From Candidatus Kapaibacterium sp. (lineage in GTDB: Bacteria > Bacteroidota > Ignavibacteria > Kapaibacteriales > Kapaibacteriaceae), in assembly GCA_026390655.1 (NCBI GenBank), contig JAPLFN010000036.1, forward strand, positions 1-45,734: 45,734 nt of DNA, written 5' to 3'. The position numbers were made by a program, and so were the translations under genes. Positions 9,415-19,573 of this stretch are shown here, piece by piece. The notes under the pieces were generated by a model. That model did not search any database. It worked only from the letters and a program-made list of their open reading frames with translations, and was not told the DNA's origin. Every line of letters begins with the position of its first letter. The stretch's first letter is position 1.

Positions 9415-9947
9415 TGTACACCTATTGTCTGTTGTTCTTGGGTATTTGGTGAAACACCGAGTCGATGCTGGAGCATACGTCGGGCTCGCATGAGGCGAAC
9501 CTTGATCGATGAGATCGTTCCGCCCTGGATCTTTTGAATCTCTGCGATGGACATGTCGGCGATCTCAAACAGCACCAATGCTTCGCGAGAGCGATGGGGC
9601 AATTCTCGAAGTGCGTCATGGAGAATGGAATGATCCGTGATCTGTTCAGGTGAGTGATCACGTGATGCGAGTGTTTCGTGATGCTCTTCGGTCAGCAGAC
9701 CGAAGAACTTTGAGCGCGTATATCTGCGCTTAAAGGTATTGGTAGCAACGGTATAGGCGTATGATCTAAACGCCGAACGATCTCGTAGCGTATCAAGATG
9801 CTGCCACAGAACAACAATAGTGTCCTGCATGAGATCGCGCGCCTCTTCTCGGTCGCGTGTCATATTCAAACAAAAAGACTCGAGTTTACGCTGAATCGGT
9901 TTCAAGAGTTCGAGGAACTCCTGTTGACGGCGTTGGAGATTGTCCAT
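9411..9947 (-). CDS. ECF-type RNA polymerase sigma factor (sigma-70 family)
   Basis: Region 2 REEARDLMQDTIVVLWQHLDTLRDRSAFRSYAYTVATNTFKRRYTR and region 4 LRELPHRSREALVLFEIADMSIAEIQKIQGGTISSIKVRLMRARRML. Confidence 0.9.
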   Translation of the reverse strand: MDNLQRRQQEFLELLKPIQRKLESFCLNMTRDREEARDLMQDTIVVLWQHLDTLRDRSAFRSYAYTVATNTFKRRYTRSKFFGLLTEEHHETLASRDHSPEQITDHSILHDALRELPHRSREALVLFEIADMSIAEIQKIQGGTISSIKVRLMRARRMLQHRLGVSPNTQEQQTIGVQ

Positions 9948-10024
9948 ATTCCCACCTTCGTGTTACTATGAACTGAGAGACGTGGGATTCACGGACGGTT
10001 ACAATCTCGATTGCGTGCTGCCTC

Positions 10025-10924
10025 TTATTCGCCGTTCACAACTCTTTTTGCAACCCACAGGTCCAGCCCGCCAGATCCTCCAGGGCGGTTGCTGGCAAAT
10101 ACCTGTGACCCATCCTCCATGACGAAGCAGTCACTGTCATCAAACTCAGAATTGAGCCAATCGAGAGGCACGGGTTCCTGCCAAGCACCATTCCGAAATA
10201 CGCTGTAGAAGATGTCTAGACCTCCTTTGCCTCCCACCCCATTCGAGGCAAAGACGAGCGTATCGGACGAGAGGAAGGTAGGGCTTACATCGTCACGTTC
10301 GGAATTGATGGATCGGCCGAGATTAATTGGCGAACTCCACGAACGATCGTCTCGACGCTCAGAGATCCAAAGATCAAGACCTCCCTCACCACCATCGCGG
10401 TCAGTTGTGAATACAAGCCTGCTTCCATCCGGAGAGATAGCAGGATGAGACACAAAGAAGGGGCCACTTACGGCTGCTATGGGGTGACCAAGATTAAGCC
10501 TCCCATCGTCACGCGTGACGGTTACTATCCCTGGATATGACTGCTCTTCGTAGCCTTGATATGCAATTCCTACAGCATCACCATCTTTTGCCACAGCAAT
10601 AAAGGCACGCTGCTCGTGGTCGTTGTTAAACGTTCCGCTAAAAGGGGAGGCGAGGGAGCCTTCCTTCATCGAACACTGATAGATAGCTGCCTTTCCTGAG
10701 CGCTCCGACGTAAACACGAGAGAGTGCGATATCGGATCAAAGGACGGCCCGTAGTCATCCGATGAAGTGTTACACAACGCAAGGGGCGTGGGTTGTGCAA
10801 CGAGCCGACCCAGACTGATCTCATCGTCTGCCGCACTCGCTACGGTCAAAGATGTGGTCAGTATTACCACAAAACGCCACATCAATGGTCGAACCATCAA
10901 ACTCCCCTCGTCTCTGGAGACCAA
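10025..10924 (-). CDS. PD40 (WD40-like beta-propeller) repeat protein, exported
   Basis: Repeats such as AISPDGSRLVFTTDRDGGEGGLDLW and CFVMEDGSQVFASNRPGGSGGLDLWVA; signal peptide; true start may be ~10894. Confidence 0.8.
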   Translation of the reverse strand: MVSRDEGSLMVRPLMWRFVVILTTSLTVASAADDEISLGRLVAQPTPLALCNTSSDDYGPSFDPISHSLVFTSERSGKAAIYQCSMKEGSLASPFSGTFNNDHEQRAFIAVAKDGDAVGIAYQGYEEQSYPGIVTVTRDDGRLNLGHPIAAVSGPFFVSHPAISPDGSRLVFTTDRDGGEGGLDLWISERRDDRSWSSPINLGRSINSERDDVSPTFLSSDTLVFASNGVGGKGGLDIFYSVFRNGAWQEPVPLDWLNSEFDDSDCFVMEDGSQVFASNRPGGSGGLDLWVAKRVVNGE

Positions 10925-11601
10925 ATGAACTTATGCATCTGGAGTTGGAATCGAACGTTGAGCTTGTCCTCTAGGATCCATTCGACAAGCTGGACGAATT
11001 CAATGGTGTTGAACACGCAGGACATCAATACGGCTGCACAACGCCGCTCAAGATTGTACTTCTGAATAACGCTACGTGCGTATTCGTAATCGCCTCTAGA
11101 GGCGATCACAAACTTCACCTCATCGTGAGACCGAAGCACCTCTAGATTCTCCATCCTATTTCTGGACGACATTTTTGAATCAGGACATTTTACATCAATA
11201 ATGCAAACCACGCGAGGATCGATCGGACTAATGTCGATATGTCCACCGGTTTCAACCGCCACGGTGTATCCTAGATCGCAAAAGAGTTTCATCAATGGCA
11301 CCACCGCTTCTTGTTCAAGGGGCTCTCCACCGGTAAACTCTACAAAGGAGCAACTGAACTCCTTGATTTGCTCAATGATCTGTGTCCCGGACATTTCAAC
11401 AGAAATAACGCGATGATCAAGCGCATACGCTGTATCGCACCATGCACAGCGTAATGCACATCCTTGTAGACGCACGAATACGCAGGGCAATCCGGCTCGC
11501 GTTCCTTCACCCTGAACAGAGAGAAAGAGTTCGCTTACATTGAACAACGCTGTACGAGGGTTGTCATTGTGGCTGGTCGTATATAACGGTGCAGATGACA
11601 T
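10897..11601 (-). CDS. queE: 7-carboxy-7-deazaguanine synthase QueE (radical SAM)
   Basis: SELFLSVQGEGTRAGLPCVFVRLQGCALRCAWCDTAYAL, EFTGGEPLEQ, VAVETGGH; CX3CX2C-type cluster motif. Confidence 0.9.
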   Translation of the reverse strand: MSSAPLYTTSHNDNPRTALFNVSELFLSVQGEGTRAGLPCVFVRLQGCALRCAWCDTAYALDHRVISVEMSGTQIIEQIKEFSCSFVEFTGGEPLEQEAVVPLMKLFCDLGYTVAVETGGHIDISPIDPRVVCIIDVKCPDSKMSSRNRMENLEVLRSHDEVKFVIASRGDYEYARSVIQKYNLERRCAAVLMSCVFNTIEFVQLVEWILEDKLNVRFQLQMHKFIWSPETRGV

Positions 11602-11611
11602 TGTTTGCAAT

Positions 11612-13864
11612 TTACGCGCCAGTGAGGAAGCCAACGCCGTCAAATAGACGAAGCACCTCGTTCTTGACATTGATGTGCTCCGGGAGTCTCAAATGTGGGT
11701 CAGAATCCAGCAGAGCAAAGGCATCACCTCTCGTCACAACAATAAGGGACGCATCAGTGACCAGGTCTGCAAATCGGAACTCTGGAAGTCCACTTTGACG
11801 CACACCAAGAACGTCACCCGGACCCCTCAAACGAAGATCCACCTCGGCAATACGGAAACCATCAGTGGTTTCCTCCATGGTTTTTAGTCGAACAATAGAC
11901 TTCGCCCTATCATCAGTGCTCGACGAGCGATTTACGAGATAACGGAAATGATCCTTCGTAGCAAGGAAACAGTAGGACTGGTTTGCTCCGCGTCCTACTC
12001 GCCCCCTAAGCTGATGAAGCTGCGATAGTCCAAATCGTTCGGCGTTCTCAACGAGCATGATGCTTGCATTTGAAACATCAATTCCAACTTCAATCACTGT
12101 CGTCGACACAAGCACATCAAACTCACGTTCAAGAAAGGCCCGCATTGTCGCTTCCTTTTCCACCCAATTCATCTGACCATGCAGGAGGCCAACGCGAATA
12201 TCCGAGAACACGGTCTCCCGCAAAAGATTGAAGTGTTCGATCGCGCTTTTTGCCTCAACCTTTTCACTTTTTTCTACGAGAGGGTATACAACATAGGCTT
12301 GTCGGCCTGCCTTCACTTCCGAACGTATGAACTCATGCACTCCGTCAAGCTGCGACTCAAAGACAACGGAAGTTCGAATAGGGACTCGATTCGCAGGCAT
12401 TTCATCGATAACGGATGCATCGAGATCGCCATAGAGTGTCATGGAAAGAGTTCTAGGAATAGGTGTAGCGGACATAACGAGAATATGCGGGGTACGCGGA
12501 CCGTCAGGATGCGATGCCCGACCCATTCTGCGCAGCTCCGCGCGCTGCGCTACACCAAATCGATGTTGTTCGTCGATGACAATGAGCCCAAGCTTGTGGT
12601 ATTGTACTTCGCTCTCGAACAGCGCGTGTGTTCCAACGACGATATGGGCCTCACCGCTCGCAATCAATGCAAGTGCCTCATTGCGTTCCTTCTTTTTGAG
12701 TCCTCCAACGAGTTGAACAACACGAACATCTGAGTCACCCAGCATTCGGCGAATACCATGGAGGTGTTGCTCAGCGAGGATCTCCGTTGGCGCCATAATG
12801 AGTGTCTGAAATCCATTGTCGATTGCATTGAGCATGCACAACAAGGCCACTATGGTTTTGCCGGAGCCAACATCACCTTGCAGCAACCGATTCATCGGAA
12901 GTCCGGACGTCATGTCGGCAACGATCTCACGAATGACGCGGCGTTGCGCTCCCGTCAATGTATAGGGCAGGCTCTCAACGAGTGTTCTTGCGCTAACGCT
13001 CCGCGACTGCATCGGCAAGCCCGCTTCGGGATTGCGTCGCGACCTACGGCGGGCGGCCAAGAGTAGCTCAAAGACAAACAGTTCTTCATACTTCATCCGA
13101 TATCGGGCACGCTCGACATGAGCCAGTGAGGTAGGCATATGTATCTCGCGTAGTGCTTCTGCCTTTGGCATGAGTGAACGTTCAGAAAGCACAGATGCGG
13201 GTAATGGTTCCGTGATCTCAGAAAGACATTGTTCCAACACATGCTCAACGATGGTTCGCATCTGGCGCATCGTTACGCCTGCAGCCTTTAGCCCTTGCGT
13301 TAGGGGATACTTTGGCAAGGTAGCGCCGGTACGATATTGCTCCACGTCATCAGCGTCAATCTCTTCTAGCTCTGGATGATGGATCGTGAGCTGACCCCGC
13401 TTGGGGTCGTACTCCGGTACACCACTAACAAGGAATGTCTTCCCTTCTTTAATGAGTTTACTGTAGTAGGAGATGTTATTCCAGAACACAATCTGGGCTG
13501 TCGATGCCGAGCCGTCAGAGATCGTGACGTCGAGCATTGTGCGCCCTTTTCCTACAGTCTTTTGGCGAACATCTGAAATCAGTGCTACGATAGAGATTTC
13601 AGATGAGACCCTTGCCACTTGGGCTGCATCACCGATCCACAGATCTGGAGCTCTACACTGCTCAAAAAGGGCCGATATGCTCGGTGCTGCTGTTCTATTG
13701 ACGTATCCACGAGGCACGTTCATGACTACATCGTACGGAGTTACGATCCCTTCTTTCGCGAGGGCTTCGGCTCGGCGCGGTCCTACTCCCTTCACATATT
13801 GAAGTGGCAGCGTCCGGGCGGACTTACTATTCAGTCCTTCGTCGGGATTGGGTATGTTTTGCAT
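11612..13864 (-). CDS. recG: ATP-dependent DNA helicase RecG
   Basis: LLQGDVGSGKTIVAL, VIDEQHRFGVAQR, MSATPIPRTLSMTLYGDLD, GRVGRGANQSYCFL, full length. Confidence 0.96.
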   Translation of the reverse strand: MQNIPNPDEGLNSKSARTLPLQYVKGVGPRRAEALAKEGIVTPYDVVMNVPRGYVNRTAAPSISALFEQCRAPDLWIGDAAQVARVSSEISIVALISDVRQKTVGKGRTMLDVTISDGSASTAQIVFWNNISYYSKLIKEGKTFLVSGVPEYDPKRGQLTIHHPELEEIDADDVEQYRTGATLPKYPLTQGLKAAGVTMRQMRTIVEHVLEQCLSEITEPLPASVLSERSLMPKAEALREIHMPTSLAHVERARYRMKYEELFVFELLLAARRRSRRNPEAGLPMQSRSVSARTLVESLPYTLTGAQRRVIREIVADMTSGLPMNRLLQGDVGSGKTIVALLCMLNAIDNGFQTLIMAPTEILAEQHLHGIRRMLGDSDVRVVQLVGGLKKKERNEALALIASGEAHIVVGTHALFESEVQYHKLGLIVIDEQHRFGVAQRAELRRMGRASHPDGPRTPHILVMSATPIPRTLSMTLYGDLDASVIDEMPANRVPIRTSVVFESQLDGVHEFIRSEVKAGRQAYVVYPLVEKSEKVEAKSAIEHFNLLRETVFSDIRVGLLHGQMNWVEKEATMRAFLEREFDVLVSTTVIEVGIDVSNASIMLVENAERFGLSQLHQLRGRVGRGANQSYCFLATKDHFRYLVNRSSSTDDRAKSIVRLKTMEETTDGFRIAEVDLRLRGPGDVLGVRQSGLPEFRFADLVTDASLIVVTRGDAFALLDSDPHLRLPEHINVKNEVLRLFDGVGFLTGA

Positions 13865-14280
13865 TCCATTACAATGGTATCACCAGAGTAAAACCGAAGA
13901 ACCTCATCATCTCTTTTTACCGTTGTAGTTCTTTCGAATGCAGAGTAGATCTTTGACTCTGTATCCATACTTGGGCAAGCTCGCTTTGTTGAGATCAGGG
14001 GACCGATTTTTACAACGTTCTTCACTTGGGTGTAGGATCCCGAGAATTGATTGCACCCACTATATCCCATGATCTGACTCGAGTCTGGCAGGAATCGAAA
14101 CATAGGCTGCTGCGTAGAGAAATCGCCTTTGCCAACCGGTTGACCGCCGACGGAAACAAACGCCCATGCAGTTTCAGTAAGCACTGGAGTACTTACGCAT
14201 CCTCCAAGCACTGCCATGGAAACAACAGCCAAAAAAAACATTGTCTGGACTTTAGTGTTCCTCAATGTACGATCCTTCAT
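13831..14280 (-). CDS. META domain-containing lipoprotein
   Basis: Lipobox VLGGC; TAWAFVSVGGQPV...MGYSGCNQFSGSYTQVKNVVKIGPLISTKRACP. Confidence 0.85.
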   Translation of the reverse strand: MKDRTLRNTKVQTMFFLAVVSMAVLGGCVSTPVLTETAWAFVSVGGQPVGKGDFSTQQPMFRFLPDSSQIMGYSGCNQFSGSYTQVKNVVKIGPLISTKRACPSMDTESKIYSAFERTTTVKRDDEVLRFYSGDTIVMECKTYPIPTKD

Positions 14281-15347
14281 GTAGCTACCCCGCCAATGAT
14301 GTTCATCCAGCCCTTTTCATCAGGGATGATCCCGTATCGAATATCATCGAGATGCTTCTTAAGCGTAAACATCATCTTGTCCGGAGAGATTGACAAGTGA
14401 AGATCCTCACCATCCACTGAAATCGTTTGTATCGGTGCAATCGAAGCAGCCGTACCAACCCCGAACGCTTCGGTAACTGTGCCCGACTTGAGCCCCGCGT
14501 GCAACTCTTCGACGCTGACCGGTCGCTCTTCGACTTGCAATCCAAGGTCTCGCGCAATGGTTAGCATCGTATCTCGCGTTACGCCATCGAGAATGGTATC
14601 ACTCACTGGAGGCGTAACCACTGCGCCGTTGATCACGAACGCAAGATTCATTGTACCCGACTCTTCAACAAACGCGTGATCTCTGGCATCTGTCCAGATG
14701 ACCTGATCAAATCCTTCTTGCTGCGCGAGCTTCGTAGGATACATCGCAGCTGCATAATTACCCGCGCACTTCGCAAATCCGGTTCCACCATGGGCCGCGC
14801 GAGTATACACTCTCTCAACTTTCACTCGCAGAGGCTTTTGATATAGGGGGCGAAATGGCCCACCAACAACCATAAAGAGAAACTCGTCGGCGGACTTCAA
14901 TCCCATTCGCTCTTCAGATGCGATCACGAAGGGGCGTATGTAATACGCGGCATCGGGGCCGGGTGGCACCCAATCCTTATCTACATCTACCAGGGTGTGG
15001 ATTGCATCCGCAAAGAGTTGAAGCGGCACCTCGGGCATGCACATCCTCACCAACGAGCGATTAAATCGTTCGTGATGCCTGCCAGTCCTGAAAACGCCAA
15101 TCTTGTCACCCTGCATCTTGTAGGCCTTCATGCCTTCAAACACGATCTGTGCATAATGAAGTCCCAAGGCAAGCGGCGCCATAGGGATCGGCTGGTATTT
15201 GTGGATCCGCGCACTTTTCCACTCACCATTGGCATACTCTGCCATGAACATGTGGTCGGCCGGAACGTTGGTAAGATCATGAGAGGCCACCATAGGGGCA
15301 TCAAGACGGGCGGATGTGGTGCGTTCGATTGGAATGGACATGGGCAA
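14277..15347 (-). CDS. ilvE: Branched-chain amino acid aminotransferase
   Basis: LGLHYAQIVFEGMKAYK, GGTGFAKCAGNYAAAMYPTKLAQQEGFDQVIWTDA, EESGTMNLAFVI. Confidence 0.94.
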   Translation of the reverse strand: MPMSIPIERTTSARLDAPMVASHDLTNVPADHMFMAEYANGEWKSARIHKYQPIPMAPLALGLHYAQIVFEGMKAYKMQGDKIGVFRTGRHHERFNRSLVRMCMPEVPLQLFADAIHTLVDVDKDWVPPGPDAAYYIRPFVIASEERMGLKSADEFLFMVVGGPFRPLYQKPLRVKVERVYTRAAHGGTGFAKCAGNYAAAMYPTKLAQQEGFDQVIWTDARDHAFVEESGTMNLAFVINGAVVTPPVSDTILDGVTRDTMLTIARDLGLQVEERPVSVEELHAGLKSGTVTEAFGVGTAASIAPIQTISVDGEDLHLSISPDKMMFTLKKHLDDIRYGIIPDEKGWMNIIGGVAT

Positions 15348-15349
15348 AT

Positions 15350-16135
15350 CTATGGAGGTCGGGCCTTACGCCACGACTCAATACGGTCCTGAACCTGAAC
15401 TTTTAATGTTGATGCGTGAATCGCCATTTGGGCTGCAACCGACTCGGTAACAAATGCAAGTACCCACACCTGAATGCTTTTAGCCTCATCCTTCATACCT
15501 TCGGCAATTGGCTCAAAGAAGCTTGAGAGCTGCAGAACATTACCCGCGGGGTCATACAGGACATAGCGTTCACTACGGCAGATTCGTCTCAATTGATCTC
15601 GTATCTGTCGCCTGACGGTCTTGGCAGTGGCGGCCGCCGACGGAAAGGGGGCTCCGATGGAGCTGCCACTTGGGAGACACGAGTGTACTCCTACTGTCCC
15701 TGCGGTTTTCACAGCCTCCATTGCCATATCATTCAGGGTTACATGCCGTCCGGCAACAGTAAATGTGTCCCTTGTAAGCCATAGCGAGTCCCATACTGTG
15801 CTTCTGTAGCCTGTCCGGATGTGCAACACTTCGATGAGGCACGCAAGGTAGGCATTCACCCAGAAGGCAGTACCCGCCTTGGGAAGAAACGCACTTGGCG
15901 CGGCAGTTGCCAGAGCGTTGCGATATCGAGCATAGGCATCGCTCATACATCCGTCCGTCCGTAGTCTCCCTCTAACCACCGATTCTCGCCATAGAGAATC
16001 AAATGATGAGTGATCAATGACATCTGTGGTCTCGTCACTAGCCAGCGTCCCGGTCTGGGTAGTAGCACGCTCTGGGAGCGAAACAACAAGTATCGAAATG
16101 AGGATGATGTAGCCGAACATGATATCTTCGTTCAT
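15350..16135 (-). CDS. DUF547 domain-containing exported protein
   Basis: KAGTAFWVNAYLACLIEVL and overall length/organisation resemble DUF547. Confidence 0.6.
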   Translation of the reverse strand: MNEDIMFGYIILISILVVSLPERATTQTGTLASDETTDVIDHSSFDSLWRESVVRGRLRTDGCMSDAYARYRNALATAAPSAFLPKAGTAFWVNAYLACLIEVLHIRTGYRSTVWDSLWLTRDTFTVAGRHVTLNDMAMEAVKTAGTVGVHSCLPSGSSIGAPFPSAAATAKTVRRQIRDQLRRICRSERYVLYDPAGNVLQLSSFFEPIAEGMKDEAKSIQVWVLAFVTESVAAQMAIHASTLKVQVQDRIESWRKARPP

Positions 16136-16137
16136 TC

Positions 16138-17022
16138 GTGAGAACAATACGTGACATCATAGTTGTAAGAACAGTAGCCGAGATGCATCAGATCGTTGCT
16201 GATGCACGCGCCAGCGGTGCAACGGTTGGCTGCATTCCTACCATGGGATATCTCCACGACGGTCACGCATCCCTGATTCGTGCTGCCTCCAAAAAGCACA
16301 GATTGGTCGTCGTCTCGATCTTTGTGAATCCAACACAGTTCGGGCCCTCGGAGGATTTCGAACGATACCCTCGTAACCTTGATCACGACCTAAAAGTTGT
16401 TGCGGAAGCCGGCGGCGCCGTTGTGTTTGCTCCTACTGTAGAGGAAATGTATCCTGACGGCGCTCGAAGCACCATTCACATACCACAGATCTCAGAGATC
16501 TTGGAGGGGGCTTCTCGTCCAACACACTTTGATGGTGTGGCTACTGTCGTATCGCGGTTGTTTGAGGCTATGCATCCCGACGAGGCATTTTTTGGACAAA
16601 AGGATCTTCAGCAGACTCTCGTCATCGAACACATGGTCTCCGCTTCTGAGATAGATGATGTACGCAACGTAACTGTGACTGTACTCCCTACGCAACGTGA
16701 ACATAATGGACTTGCGCGCAGCTCGAGAAACGTGTATCTCACTGCAGAGGATCGCGAGGATGCAACGGCAATCTATCGAGCATTAACAGGTGCTTCAGAA
16801 AAAATGGCTGACGGCGAGAATTCTAGAGCGAACATCGAAGCTGCAATGAGACGGACACTTGATAGTGTTTCTGGGCTTACCGTAGACTATGCAGTTGCTG
16901 TAGAAGCATCTACTCTGCAAACAAAGGACCTATTCATCAGCGGTGAGCAGGTTGCCTTGCTCATTGCAGTAAGGCTTGGAAGAACTCGATTGATCGATAA
17001 CATGGTGGTCAAAATGCCATGA
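16138..17022 (+). CDS. panC: Pantothenate synthetase (pantoate-beta-alanine ligase), GTG start
   Basis: GCIPTMGYLHDGHASLIRAA, VVSIFVNPTQFGPSEDFERYPR, EGASRPTHFDGVATVVSRLF, FFGQKDLQQ, GLARSSRNVYL. Confidence 0.96.
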   Translation: MRTIRDIIVVRTVAEMHQIVADARASGATVGCIPTMGYLHDGHASLIRAASKKHRLVVVSIFVNPTQFGPSEDFERYPRNLDHDLKVVAEAGGAVVFAPTVEEMYPDGARSTIHIPQISEILEGASRPTHFDGVATVVSRLFEAMHPDEAFFGQKDLQQTLVIEHMVSASEIDDVRNVTVTVLPTQREHNGLARSSRNVYLTAEDREDATAIYRALTGASEKMADGENSRANIEAAMRRTLDSVSGLTVDYAVAVEASTLQTKDLFISGEQVALLIAVRLGRTRLIDNMVVKMP

Positions 17023-17031
17023 TCTAGCCCA

Positions 17032-17487
17032 TCACAAGGTGATGCGGTAGAGCAACCATTCGTTCATCCACTCAGCTTTTCGCTTCGAATAGAAGTCGCG
17101 AGCGAGCATGTTCCAGTCAAGGACTTGCCAATCGATTCGACCACATCCGTTCTTTCGAGCTAATTGCTCAACGCGGTCAAACAATGCGCCTCCGGCACCT
17201 AGAGTCCTGCGGTCCGCAAGAACAAACAGATCCTCCAGATACATCGTAGGTCTGGCGAGAAATGAAGAGTAGGTCTCGAAACAAATCGCGTACCCTATCG
17301 CTGCATCCGCATCATCAAGAGCCAGAAAGGCCATGTACCTCGGTCGGTCGGAAAACGCATCTGCACGTAGTCGATCGATTGCATCTGGTTGTGGCGGATC
17401 GAGTTTCTCGTATTCGGCAAGAGCAACAACGAGCCCAATAAAATCTACGAATCGATCAGGTTGAAGGGCAATGATCTTCACTGTCAA
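17032..17487 (-). CDS. GNAT family N-acetyltransferase
   Basis: YLEDLFVLADRRTLGAGGALFDRVEQLARKNGCGRIDWQVLDWNMLARDFYSKRKAE. Confidence 0.85.
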   Translation of the reverse strand: MTVKIIALQPDRFVDFIGLVVALAEYEKLDPPQPDAIDRLRADAFSDRPRYMAFLALDDADAAIGYAICFETYSSFLARPTMYLEDLFVLADRRTLGAGGALFDRVEQLARKNGCGRIDWQVLDWNMLARDFYSKRKAEWMNEWLLYRITL

Positions 17488-19458
17488 AGCGCCTTCTGAA
17501 GGAAACTCACAAACGGCGCTGGATCGCGTCGGTATTGGTTCTGAAAGCCGGACTGAGCAACATAGGAACCATCACTCTTGAGCAAGACGTACAATGGATT
17601 TGCAACGGTCCCAAATGACTTCAGAATGTTCTGATTAGAAATGTACGGCTCTGTTTTTTTGTCTGTGTACAGCTGGACGAGTACAAACTTCTTGAACATC
17701 TCTTGGACATCTGGCTTTGGAAAGACTTCTTTCTCCATCAGTCTGCAATTCACACAGGCGAATCCAGTGAAGTCGATGAAGATCGGCTTGCCTTCCTTCG
17801 CAGCAACTTTCTTTGCTTCATCTAAGTTCTTGAGCCACACCAGTCCGTCGTGTTTTGCAGATGATTCAGACGAAACTGACGGCACAATCGATGAAGATGT
17901 GCCATTCATGACGTCGAGTAGCTCGTGATAATTCTCTGGAGGGAGAAGTGCCTCGAGATCTGCGGCAAGGGGCTTCCCATTTACACCGGCAAAGAACCAG
18001 AAACCAAGCGTGGCAAAGATCACAGCAAAGAGCGCACGGAGCCCACTTACTTTTTCGAGCTTCGAGTCGAGCTTCATCTCAAACGTGCCGATCAAGTACA
18101 AGACGATCAAGAAACACACGCCTGCCCATATCGAAAGGAACACTTCGCGTGGTAGTAGTCCAAGACCGAAAATGAATTCCGCTGTCGAGAAAAACTTGAT
18201 CGCCGCAGCTATCTCAAGGAAACCCATTACGACCTTGAGATTATTCATCCAGCCCCCTGCACGAGGTAGACGTACCAAGAGTGAAGGGAACATGGACAAT
18301 GCAACAAATGGCAAAGCAAATGCCGTAGCAAAGCCTAGGGTTCCAACAGCCGGATAGAGATAGTCACCTCCCGATGCACTCAATAGCAGCGTACCCACGA
18401 ATGGAACGGTACACGTAAACGAGGTGAGCGAAAACGTAAGTCCCATGAGGAGGATCGACACACTGCCGTCGCCCTGGGACTTCTTGTTCAGAGCATTCAT
18501 GAGGGCAATTGGTACCTGGATCTCAAATGCACCGAAAAGATTGAAGGCAAGCACAATAAACAGCATGCCGATACCCAAGTTCCGACAAGGGGATCCCAAC
18601 GGCCGTGAATGTTGATACGATGCCTAGGCCAAAGAGTAAGCTCTCTTGAAACCCCTTACCACGTTGCTTTTCGTGTCGCTTCGTGAAGAAGGACACTGTG
18701 ATTGGGATCATGGGAAAGACACATGGCGTTAGAAGAGCCAAAAAACCGATACCCATGGCATAGAAGAAGAAACTCCACAATCCCTTCTGTTGCTCAACCT
18801 CGATCTCTGTAACGCCTTTAGCAGGACCAGCAGTGGTGATCGATGTTTTTGTTGGTTCTCCCGGCAGAGCCGACGTTTTTGTCACGGCCGTCGCATTACC
18901 ATCCGTCGTGTCGCTCATGTCTCCAACGAACTCAGAGGTGACAATCACCTTTTCTACCGGAACTTGGAAATCTTCATAAGGGAAACATTCCTTAGCGTCA
19001 CAAACTTGTGCACTAATCATGACCTCCGCTTTTTGCGAACCCTTTTTAAGGCGTTTGTCGATGATCACACGGACGCTAAACTCTACACTTCCATAGAGCT
19101 CTTCGATATCCATTGCCCATGTACTGTCATAGTGAATCTTAAGACCTTTTACCACTTTTGGTCGCCCAGCCAGTCTGAATGTGCTTTTTGGACCGACTGT
19201 TATCACGGTTGCATCAGGGCCTAAACCATCCGGTCCAACCTTCGGATTAACCCCATATGTATGCCAACCCTTATCGATCTTCATTTTGAGAAGGATTGTT
19301 ACTGTATCGCCGGCCTTGCCAGAGATCTCAGGTATGGGACTAATCGAAATATAATCCTTGCCAGATGGGAGTTGTGCATACCCCGAATCTGCAACGAAAA
19401 GGCCCACGAGAAGAACGAGTACGATAGCTCTGATCTGAGGTCGAATATTCATCGTCAT
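17484..19458 (-). pseudogene. dsbD: Thiol:disulfide interchange protein DsbD-like, interrupted by a frameshift/missing block near 18,585
   Basis: N-terminal DsbD alpha-like domain plus GFLALLTPCVFPMIPITVSFF in ORF 18523-19500; continuation IGMLFIVLAFNLFGAFEIQVP and C-terminal thioredoxin-like FIDFTGFACVNCRLME in ORF 17484-18599, different frame. Confidence 0.85.
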
Positions 19459-19573
19459 TGAAACGTCCAAAACTGGAAGAGGGCTCTTGGTAAAAATCAA
19501 GCGAGTCTTATAAACTTACACAACATCTGCCGTTCGTATCTTTACCACGTTATCCCCTACCCAGAACTGCACA

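Noticed and set aside
12179-12733. 184-aa + strand ORF
   Set aside because: Entirely antisense to the well-supported recG coding sequence; no recognisable motif; shadow ORF.
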